From NCBI GenBank assembly GCA_964534845.1, contig CAZHPV010000003.1:1-64000 (forward strand): DNA of 64,000 bases, given 5' to 3'. The notes beneath the pieces were generated by a model that was not told the DNA's origin, did not search any database, and saw only the letters and a program-made list of their open reading frames with translations. The translations under genes were made by a program, and so were the position numbers. The DNA is from CALCKU01 sp964534845. GTDB lineage: Bacteria; Pseudomonadota; Alphaproteobacteria; Caulobacterales; Maricaulaceae. Positions 51,050 through 58,035 of the stretch are shown here, in pieces (the first letter of the stretch is position 1; the number at the start of each line of letters is the position of its first letter).

Positions 51050-51799
51050 ATGCGCCAAAGTGTAGTCCAACTTGAAAATTTTTATGCCAGCCAATTAGGG
51101 CTGACAGCACAGACAATGGTCATGCGCCGTCTTGCAAAACTCTGGCCCCAACTTCAAGGCAAGAGCATATTGGGCTTTGGCTATTGCGGGCCTTATTTAA
51201 ACCCCTATACATCCGAAGCCAAAAGAATGGTTTTCGCCATGCCGTCAGGGCAAGGCGCTATTGTAAGACTGTCAAAACGGGGTGTGATTTCTTGCCTGAC
51301 ATCTGAAACCCGCCTCCCGTTTGAGGATGCAAGTTTTGATAATATTTGCGTCGCCCATGGTGTTGAAGAAACCCCCGACCTTAATCGCTTGCTTCCGGAA
51401 TTATGGCGAATAACCAAGCCGGAAGGCCGCATTGTCATCATTGCTGTAAATCGAAGCGGATTATGGGCACGATCAGAAAAAAGTCCGTTTGGAGCGGGAC
51501 GCCCGTTTAGCCGCTCCCAATTGCGTACGAGCCTTGAAAGTGCTGGATTTTTACCCACAGTCTGGTCAGGTGCCTTATATGCCCTGCCCCACATGATCTT
51601 TGCAAAGCCCCGCTTGGCCGACCTTTGTGAACAGTTTGGTGAAACCGTTTGGCCAAATTTTTCAGGACTTATACTTGTAGAAGCCGTAAAGCGGCTATAT
51701 GCCGAGCCTTCTGCTGTTCTGCCTAAACGGGTTTTACGTCCAAGATTTGGAACCCGTCCCATAGGGCATACAGCGTCGCCTTATCAAGAGAGTCCATAA
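51050..51799 (+). CDS. Class I SAM-dependent methyltransferase
   Basis: 249 aa methyltransferase. The SAM site is degenerate at the N-terminus (ILGFGYCGPYLNPY), with TRLPFEDASFDNICVAHGVE (acidic loop and motif II) and ELWRITKPEGRIVIIAVNR typical of UbiE/arsenite-type Rossmann MTases. The C-terminal ~100 residues are specific to the gloB-linked subgroup. Substrate is unknown. Divergent from gloB by 41 bp; followed by the chorismate mutase gene 13 bp after its stop. Confidence 0.85.
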   Translation: MRQSVVQLENFYASQLGLTAQTMVMRRLAKLWPQLQGKSILGFGYCGPYLNPYTSEAKRMVFAMPSGQGAIVRLSKRGVISCLTSETRLPFEDASFDNICVAHGVEETPDLNRLLPELWRITKPEGRIVIIAVNRSGLWARSEKSPFGAGRPFSRSQLRTSLESAGFLPTVWSGALYALPHMIFAKPRLADLCEQFGETVWPNFSGLILVEAVKRLYAEPSAVLPKRVLRPRFGTRPIGHTASPYQESP

Positions 51800-51812
51800 A
51801 GCCAGTCAAATT

Positions 51813-52613
51813 ATGACCCGAAAGAAAAAGAAACATACCGATATAAATCATGTCCGTAGGGAAATAGACCGGGTGGATAATGCCTTGCTGGGTCTTATAG
51901 CAGAACGTCTGGAGCTTGCCAGTGCCGTCAGGCAGGCCAAAAGCGGTGTCCGGGTCTGGCGCCCGTCCCGCGAAGAGAGCCATGTACGCGATCTGTCTAA
52001 GGCTACGTCAGACACACCCGCCAATCTCGTCTCGCGCATCTGGGCGGAACTTATGAGCGCCAGCCTCGCCATACAAGGCCCGATGCGCTTACATATTGCC
52101 CTAGAGGGCGATGCACTTGACGTATGGACATTAGTACGAGACCGGTTTGGCTCTGCCTTACCGGCTTTATCCTATCCAACGGCCAGCTCGGCATTAGCGG
52201 CCGCTTATAGTGAAGATGAAGGCGTGGCTATCTTGCCCGCGCCGGGCGGGATGAATAATTGGTGGACGGCCCTTTGCGACGACGGCGCAATGCCGGATAT
52301 GCATATTTTATCAGGCCTGCCGCGAACGGGAAAGGCGGAGTGGCCGCGTGCTGTCGCTGTCGCCACTGCCGCTTTGCAAGCTTCCGGGGCCGATGATAGC
52401 CTGATCGCTTTAAATAATACCGACGCCTTAAAAGCCTATAGCGGCACACCCGTCTTTCGCGCAGAAGCGGGTATGAAAAAGCTTTACAGCCTGCCCTTAT
52501 TTATCACGGCTGAAAGCCCCCTATTCCAAAATATACAATCACGCGACCCCAGTGCCAAAATCATAGGCTGTTTGCCTTGGCCTTTAGGGTCTGAGAAATC
52601 CGAAAACATATGA
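51813..52613 (+). CDS. Chorismate mutase (AroQ) with a C-terminal domain
   Basis: 266 aa. Residues 10-95 form an AroQ helical domain: INHVRREIDRVDNALLGLIAERLELASAV with the N-terminal Arg and the Arg-Lys active-site positions; this turns chorismate into prephenate. The remaining ~165 residues have an alternating alpha/beta pattern recalling prephenate dehydratase (SALAAAYSEDEGVAILP) but lack a TRF-type motif, so the domain is probably not a working dehydratase. The stop overlaps the next gene (ATGA), which encodes the following enzyme in tyrosine synthesis. Confidence 0.85.
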   Translation: MTRKKKKHTDINHVRREIDRVDNALLGLIAERLELASAVRQAKSGVRVWRPSREESHVRDLSKATSDTPANLVSRIWAELMSASLAIQGPMRLHIALEGDALDVWTLVRDRFGSALPALSYPTASSALAAAYSEDEGVAILPAPGGMNNWWTALCDDGAMPDMHILSGLPRTGKAEWPRAVAVATAALQASGADDSLIALNNTDALKAYSGTPVFRAEAGMKKLYSLPLFITAESPLFQNIQSRDPSAKIIGCLPWPLGSEKSENI

Positions 52614-53521
52614 AACCCACATTTGAAACCATACTGATTATTGGTGGCGGGCTTATTGGCTCCTCCCTCGCACGCGCCGCAAAAAAATACGGTCAGGCAA
52701 AAACCGTCTATATGGCCGATAATTCAGCCTCGGTTTGCAAACAAATTACCCACCTTCAAATCGCAGACGGGGTAAGCGAAAACGCGGCAGACTTCTACGT
52801 CTCCCAAGCCGATATGGTCATATTATGCGTCCCCCCCGGAAAAATGGGTGAAGTGGCACAAAACATAATTCCGGTTATGAAATCCGGTGCCATTCTCACA
52901 GATGTCGGGTCGCTAAAGGGCAAAATCATCGACGCTATAACACCCCATTTGCGAGAGGATATCGCCTTTGTCCCGGGTCACCCTATAGCGGGGACAGAAC
53001 ATAACGGCCCTGAAGCCGGTTTTGCCGAGCTTTTTGATAAGCGCTGGTGTATTTTAACACCCCTTGACGAGACCGACCCGTCTGTTGAAAAAGTTAAAAA
53101 TTTTTGGGAGGCCCTAGGCTCTGGCGTCGCTGTTATGAGCCCGCAAAGACATGACCTTGTCTTGGCAACCACGTCACATGTGCCCCATCTTATCGCCTAT
53201 ACGCTTGTGGGTACCGCCATTGATATGGAAACCATTACCCGAAATGAAGTTGTGAAATTTTCGGCTGGAGGGTTTCGGGATTTCACGCGTATTGCTGCGT
53301 CTGATCCCGTGATGTGGCGTGACGTTTTTCTCAATAATCGCGAAAGTGTATTGGAGGTAGTGGATCGTTTCATTGAGGACTTATCGGCCTTAAAACGTGC
53401 CATTCGCTGGGATGACGGAGAGGCCTTGCTAGATCATTTCTCTAAAACCCGCGATATCCGCCGCCGCATTGTTGATGCAGGTCAAGACAGTGAGCAAGCT
53501 AATTTCGGCCGCGACGATTAG
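52610..53521 (+). CDS. Prephenate/arogenate dehydrogenase family protein
   Basis: 303 aa NAD(P)-dependent enzyme of tyrosine synthesis. N-terminal Rossmann motif IGGGLIGSSLARAAKKYG; MVILCVPPGKMGEVAQNI; DVGSLKGKII; PGHPIAGTEHNGP with the active-site His; SHVPHLIAYTLV with the second His. Whether prephenate or arogenate is preferred cannot be read. It overlaps the chorismate mutase by 4 bp, so the two consecutive activities are co-expressed. No aminotransferase gene stands between them. Confidence 0.92.
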   Translation: MKPTFETILIIGGGLIGSSLARAAKKYGQAKTVYMADNSASVCKQITHLQIADGVSENAADFYVSQADMVILCVPPGKMGEVAQNIIPVMKSGAILTDVGSLKGKIIDAITPHLREDIAFVPGHPIAGTEHNGPEAGFAELFDKRWCILTPLDETDPSVEKVKNFWEALGSGVAVMSPQRHDLVLATTSHVPHLIAYTLVGTAIDMETITRNEVVKFSAGGFRDFTRIAASDPVMWRDVFLNNRESVLEVVDRFIEDLSALKRAIRWDDGEALLDHFSKTRDIRRRIVDAGQDSEQANFGRDD

Positions 53522-53531
53522 GATTAACCCC

Positions 53532-54548
53532 TTAGAATTTATATATAGCCTGACCAAATAAACTAAGCTGGGAATTGGCCAATATCAGATTGATCTCTTT
53601 GGGAGCACCGTCGGTTTTAACGCGTGAGGTGAGTGCAAATTTCATAAGGCTGGCTTGGGTGGGTGTTATAAGGCCTGAAGAAGTCATGGCTTCAAAAAAG
53701 GCCTGCTCATCCTCAAGCTTTATACGGATATTGCCCGATACACCTTCCGCGGAGCGCGTAAGATCGAAATCGCCCCCCAGATCAACGCCATTCCACTTCA
53801 CACGCCAATCTGATGATGTCAGGCGGGCTTTTTGTCCCCAATCCATTACCGCCTTTTGAGACAATTTGGACAAACCGACCGCCTGTGCGCTAACAGATAG
53901 GGCTTCTAAACGCGGCCCGAAGACCTGTTGTAAAGCCGGCCAGGTTTTGGCACTAAGAAAGAGGTTTTCCACATTCACCTTAATATCAATATCGTCTTTG
54001 CCGTCTATCAGTTCCGTTTGTAATTTATCCAAAGCCCTAAAGGGCGGTTCTGTGCCTATAACGGCCTGTGGGCGTAATTTATCAGCGTATAATTTTACGA
54101 CCCTGATATCACCCTTATGAGAAAGCTTTACATCGCCGTGAAACAAAAAGGGCCTGATATCAAACAGCCATCTTTGCCCGCCGGGTCCGCGCATATCCAA
54201 ACGCGCATCACCAGCGTGATATATATCCCATTTAAGCGGGTTAATGGACGCGGCCTCTAAATGTAAGTTCTCTCCCCGTAAAGACCAGGGGGAACGGGCT
54301 TGCGGTGCCGCCAAAAGAAGTGAGCTCATATGTCCGTCAAAAGAAAAAGGGAAACCCGAAAGGGTAAAGGCCTTTGGCTGCACTGTGTGTCCATTTTGGC
54401 GTGCCGAGACAATGACCTCATTAAAATTTTTAGCAATAACGGACCGGCCCGCCGCCCAATAAAGAGCAAAGCCAGCAATCAGAAGGGCCAGCGAAATAAT
54501 CGCTTTGCTAAAGACAGTCTTTTGGCGTTTCCCTTTTTGCGTGCTCAT
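53532..54548 (-). CDS. DUF2125 domain protein
   Basis: 338 aa single-pass protein: an N-terminal helix (AIISLALLIAGFALYWAAG) and a large periplasmic part of the DUF2125 family (FNEVIVSARQNGHTVQPKAFTLSGFPFSFD; LHLEAASINPLKWDIYHAGDARLDMRGPGG). The repeated beta-strand character suggests an AsmA-like lipid-contact domain, an inference only. Of several in-frame ATGs (54614, 54572, 54548) the one at 54548 has a G-rich ribosome site. It is last in the ftsE-ftsX-ydcF direction and convergent with the dehydrogenase. Confidence 0.82.
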   Translation of the reverse strand: MSTQKGKRQKTVFSKAIISLALLIAGFALYWAAGRSVIAKNFNEVIVSARQNGHTVQPKAFTLSGFPFSFDGHMSSLLLAAPQARSPWSLRGENLHLEAASINPLKWDIYHAGDARLDMRGPGGQRWLFDIRPFLFHGDVKLSHKGDIRVVKLYADKLRPQAVIGTEPPFRALDKLQTELIDGKDDIDIKVNVENLFLSAKTWPALQQVFGPRLEALSVSAQAVGLSKLSQKAVMDWGQKARLTSSDWRVKWNGVDLGGDFDLTRSAEGVSGNIRIKLEDEQAFFEAMTSSGLITPTQASLMKFALTSRVKTDGAPKEINLILANSQLSLFGQAIYKF

Positions 54549-54564
54549 ATCCGCCCCCGCATGT

Positions 54565-55323
54565 TTATTCATTCTCATGACCGTTAGGCAAAGGGTCTTT
54601 ATCCGCAGGCGCACCCGGTTCTGGACTATCCTGCAATGCTCCGGACAGCGGCGGTATGTTCAGGCTTATGGGATTGCGCAAAGTCTTCTCACTTGGCGTA
54701 TGAATAAAACTGACCAGTAATTTACCATATTCCCGGATGAGACGCTTGATTTGTGAGCCCTGTTTCCACCAGTGCCGAAAGGAATCATGCCCCACGGGAT
54801 AGGGCGTAATTTTCATGCGTCCGCTTGCCGCCGAAATCGCGCCTTGAGCCCGCGGCATATGATAGGCTGATGTCACAAGTATAATATGTTCAAAACCGAG
54901 TGCCTGCGCCCAGATAGATGTCTTTTGTCCATTTTCTATCGTATCTTGGGCAAAATCCATATCCACACAACATTCTGAGAGCGGGTCAGGCACGCTTAAC
55001 ACATCCAATATTTCATCTCTCGAAATGTCCGGGTTCACACCCGAAATCAAAAGGCGTTCACCCAATCCTTCCCTTAAAAGCTTGGCTCCGGCTTCTAACC
55101 GGCCTCCGCCCTTACCGGTCAAAACAACGATGCCGTCAGCCTTGAGAACAGGGTGAGGCAAGCTTTGCGTCGTTACGGCCCTGACGAAGAAAAAAAAACC
55201 CGTAAAAACAATCCCGGCGATAAGACCCAAGACGAACATACAGAATTTAATCCAAGCCTGCCTTTTCGAACCCGTCTTTTTTGCCGAATGTGTATCCGGT
55301 GTTTGTGGAGACCCTGACGTCAT
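54565..55323 (-). CDS. YdcF/DUF218 family membrane protein
   Basis: 252 aa. One N-terminal helix (FCMFVLGLIAGIVFTGFFF) and a DUF218 domain: GIVVLTGKGGGRLEAGAKLLREG, LLISGVNPDISRDE, IENGQKTSIWAQALGFEHIILVTSAYHMPRAQ. In other bacteria such proteins (SanA, YdcF) are tied to envelope permeability, and some bind SAM. It starts 4 bp after ftsX, and the order ftsE-ftsX-ydcF is conserved in alphaproteobacteria, placing it with division or wall remodelling. Confidence 0.88.
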   Translation of the reverse strand: MTSGSPQTPDTHSAKKTGSKRQAWIKFCMFVLGLIAGIVFTGFFFFVRAVTTQSLPHPVLKADGIVVLTGKGGGRLEAGAKLLREGLGERLLISGVNPDISRDEILDVLSVPDPLSECCVDMDFAQDTIENGQKTSIWAQALGFEHIILVTSAYHMPRAQGAISAASGRMKITPYPVGHDSFRHWWKQGSQIKRLIREYGKLLVSFIHTPSEKTLRNPISLNIPPLSGALQDSPEPGAPADKDPLPNGHENE

Positions 55324-55327
55324 AGGT

Positions 55328-56227
55328 TTAATACATCAGGTTTTGTTTATTGAGCAAGCTCTGCGCGGTTAGCCCGGCGGTAAGTGCGCAAATAAGACCA
55401 AATATAACAGCGAGTATAGTCAGTTTTATAAGATCAGATCCAATTATGTAATACTGTCCAAAGACTGTGTTATCTCCTTGTACCCATTGAAAAATCAAGG
55501 CAAATACAAGCGCAAGACTACACCCAATAGCACTCGCTATCAAGCCACGTAGAAAAAACTGGCTAACAAAAAGTCGAGCAATAAAACTATTCTTAGCCCC
55601 AATTTGCGAGAGCACAGAGATAGTTTTATGTTGGGTATGTAAGCGGGCTTGGGTCGCAAATATGCTCACCGCCATGCTTGAGAGTAAAATCAGAACCAAA
55701 ATAGTCCTAAGAGCGGTGGAGAGCGTTTTGCGATTACGTTCTATATCTGTGCGCCACTCTCCGTGATCATCAATAACAACATCAAGCGCCTGTTTTAAAA
55801 TTTCAGCCTTCAATGTTTCAACATCCAAAGTCTGCTCGGGTTCAAGCTCTAGGCTAAAAAGGACAGGGATAGGCAAATCATCGGGTAGCTCCACGTCCCC
55901 CAGCCAAGGTTTCAACAAACTCTGTGCGCGTTCTTGCGATAAAACGGATAGGGATTTAATCTCGGCGCGAGACTGCAATAGGCTCTCCAGCCGCGCAATC
56001 TCAGCCTCTCTTTGCTCAATATTTGAAAGCTTTAGGGTCACGGTCGCGCCTTGCGTTAAGCCGTTTTGCCATTGATCAAGCGCCCGCATACTCATGGCGG
56101 AGAACAAAATTATAAGACCGGCAAGCAAGGCCATTATCGTCATAACAAAAAGTAACGGCCCGTCCTGTTGCTTGTCGCGCGGCAGAAGGGGCGCGGAAGA
56201 AAATTCGTTTGCGCTAGGACCGCGCAC
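55328..56227 (-). CDS. ftsX: Cell-division permease FtsX
   Basis: 299 aa integral membrane partner of FtsE that activates periplasmic murein hydrolases at the septum. Helix near residue 30 (LFVMTIMALLAGLIILFSAM), an extracytoplasmic domain (about 50-160), then three helices (TALRTILVLILLSSMAVSIF; FFLRGLIASAIGCSLALVFAL; LTILAVIFGLICALTAG). The open frame runs 108 bp into ftsE, but GTG 56227, 1 bp after the ftsE stop with a G-run upstream, gives the family length. Confidence 0.9.
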   Translation of the reverse strand: MRGPSANEFSSAPLLPRDKQQDGPLLFVMTIMALLAGLIILFSAMSMRALDQWQNGLTQGATVTLKLSNIEQREAEIARLESLLQSRAEIKSLSVLSQERAQSLLKPWLGDVELPDDLPIPVLFSLELEPEQTLDVETLKAEILKQALDVVIDDHGEWRTDIERNRKTLSTALRTILVLILLSSMAVSIFATQARLHTQHKTISVLSQIGAKNSFIARLFVSQFFLRGLIASAIGCSLALVFALIFQWVQGDNTVFGQYYIIGSDLIKLTILAVIFGLICALTAGLTAQSLLNKQNLMY

Positions 56228-56228
56228 C

Positions 56229-57053
56229 TTAAAGCCCCCCCGCGCCTGTACCGGCGGGATTATCCAGATGTTTAACCGTCCCGTCTTGAATATGGTAGAT
56301 ATCACCCGCATGGTGCCGAGCAAGCTGACCATCATGCGTGGCGATGAAAATGGTTGCGCCCATCCTATTCATCTCCCCAAATAAATGCATCAAACGGTGC
56401 GCTATAACAGAATCAACATTTCCGGTCGGCTCATCTGCTATCAAAATATCAGGCTTTGAAATCACGGCCCGCGCAATGGCCGCCCGCTGCTTTTCTCCGC
56501 CCGATAAGGTTGCGGGACGGGACTGTAACCGTCCTCCTAGTCCAACCCATTTTAAAAGCTCAACAACGTCCTCCCTATAAGCGCTCTGATGTTGCCCGCT
56601 AACACGCAATGGCAAAGCCACATTTTCAAAAACGCTCAGATGATCAATCAGATTGACATCCTGCGATATCAAACCGATCCGGCGCTTATATTGGGCCCGC
56701 TCCGCTTTATCGAATAAGGCACAATCCTGCCCGAAGAGATGGATAAATCCCCGTGAGGGTCGTAAGTTAAGATTGATTACATCCAGCAAGGTGGTTTTGC
56801 CTGCACCGGACGGGCCGGTGAGAAAAGAAAATGAACCCGATTTTAAAGTAAAATTGACATCGTTGAGAACTTCAGGTCCGCGCTGATACCGCACGGCCAG
56901 CCGCTCAAAGCGGATAATTTCCTCCCGCCGTTTCACGCCAGCATTTGACAAGGCCGAAGGCACGGACGACACTGCGGACGCCTCAAGAGACGTCGCCGGG
57001 GACGGTCTCCCTGCCTTAATCGCATTATTGGGCATGTCGGGACTAGACTTCAT
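56229..57053 (-). CDS. ftsE: Cell-division ATP-binding protein FtsE
   Basis: ABC ATPase of the FtsEX complex. Walker A GPSGAGKTTLL (80-90), signature LSGGEKQRAAIARAV, Walker B ILIADEPTG, and the switch His in FIATHDGQL. The typical FtsE start (IIRFERLAVRYQRG) appears only at residue ~47, so there is a ~45-residue Ser/Ala/Pro-rich N-terminal extension; the ATG at 57053 has a weak ribosome site and an in-frame ATG at 57035 or GTG at 56936 are alternatives. Divergent from the zinc-ribbon gene. Confidence 0.92.
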   Translation of the reverse strand: MKSSPDMPNNAIKAGRPSPATSLEASAVSSVPSALSNAGVKRREEIIRFERLAVRYQRGPEVLNDVNFTLKSGSFSFLTGPSGAGKTTLLDVINLNLRPSRGFIHLFGQDCALFDKAERAQYKRRIGLISQDVNLIDHLSVFENVALPLRVSGQHQSAYREDVVELLKWVGLGGRLQSRPATLSGGEKQRAAIARAVISKPDILIADEPTGNVDSVIAHRLMHLFGEMNRMGATIFIATHDGQLARHHAGDIYHIQDGTVKHLDNPAGTGAGGL

Positions 57054-57099
57054 TTAGCTTAATCGGCATCTTTCAACATAGTTTCGAATCAGGTTTACC

Positions 57100-57999
57100 A
57101 TGATACTCACATGTCCCGAATGTTCCACGCGTTATTTTGCCAAAGACGAAGCTATAGGTCCGAATGGGCGGACAGTAAGATGTTCAAAATGTCAAAATAG
57201 CTGGTTTGTAAGCCGGGATCTGGACGAATATGTCCTCAAAGATAATGAAAGCGAGGATCTCAAAACCCTCTCAAACCCGCCATTTCAAGCTGATCAATCT
57301 CTCAAAACCACCCCTTGGGAAACCCCTCAAGATCAAAACACTGTGCCAATACAACCGCCCGAGCCCGAAAAGGCGGCGCCAGAGCCAGCCGTCAAAGATA
57401 AATCCGACAGGCCTTATGCCAAAGGGGCCCATGTCAATATTCGCGACCGCGCAGACAGGCAAAAACGCAAGCGACGCCTCAGTGTTGTCGGATTGATCTG
57501 GAGCCTAACCCTTGGCACTCTGATGGGTATAAGCGGGCTGGCCTATATGTTTCGACAGGATATTGTCTCTGAATATCCTAAAGTGGCGACGCTTTATAAA
57601 GCCTTCGGTATTGAAGTATCTCGCGACGGGTTAAGCTTTGATCCACCAATTACACGCAGCATTTATATGGACGGCGAGCCTGTATTGGTCATTAATGGCT
57701 CGGTTAAAAATATATCGGGACGCCGGGTAAATCTGCACCCTATAATTTTTTCACTCCGCAACAATAAAGACGAAGAGCTTGTGGAATGGCGTTTTGAATT
57801 TGAGCAAAGCCAAATTAATAAAAGCAAGCGCGTCGAATATGTCACCCATTTCCCCAACCCGCCGCTGGAGGCCGTTAATCTGACTTATAGGTTTACAAAT
57901 GATACCATTGCAGATCAGATCACCAATGTTCCGACGCAAATCGGATGGGGTCCGCAAAGCACTGAGCCTGAAAGTAATAATCAAGCCGAGGGCGAATAA
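57100..57999 (+). CDS. Zinc-ribbon membrane protein (MJ0042 type)
   Basis: 299 aa. N-terminal zinc ribbon MILTCPECSTRYFAKDEAIG with CPEC and CSKC pairs (four Cys), a polar linker with many prolines, one membrane helix (VVGLIWSLTLGTLMGISGLAYM, about 128-150), and a C-terminal extracytoplasmic DUF3426-like beta-domain (VLVINGSVKNISGRRVNLHP). The ribbon may bind nucleic acid or protein at the inner membrane; function is not known. Adjacent to ftsE in many alphaproteobacteria. AGG lies 6 bp upstream of the ATG. Confidence 0.85.
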   Translation: MILTCPECSTRYFAKDEAIGPNGRTVRCSKCQNSWFVSRDLDEYVLKDNESEDLKTLSNPPFQADQSLKTTPWETPQDQNTVPIQPPEPEKAAPEPAVKDKSDRPYAKGAHVNIRDRADRQKRKRRLSVVGLIWSLTLGTLMGISGLAYMFRQDIVSEYPKVATLYKAFGIEVSRDGLSFDPPITRSIYMDGEPVLVINGSVKNISGRRVNLHPIIFSLRNNKDEELVEWRFEFEQSQINKSKRVEYVTHFPNPPLEAVNLTYRFTNDTIADQITNVPTQIGWGPQSTEPESNNQAEGE

Positions 58000-58029
58000 A
58001 ACAGGTTAAACTTAAAGGACGGCCTGTTT
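57999..58029. terminator. Possible bidirectional terminator
   Basis: AAACAGG and CCTGTTT (7 bp) face each other across 17 nt in the short space between two convergent genes, with A/T runs outside the stem. The long loop makes it weak; a possible shared terminator. Confidence 0.3.
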
Positions 58030-58035
58030 AAAACC

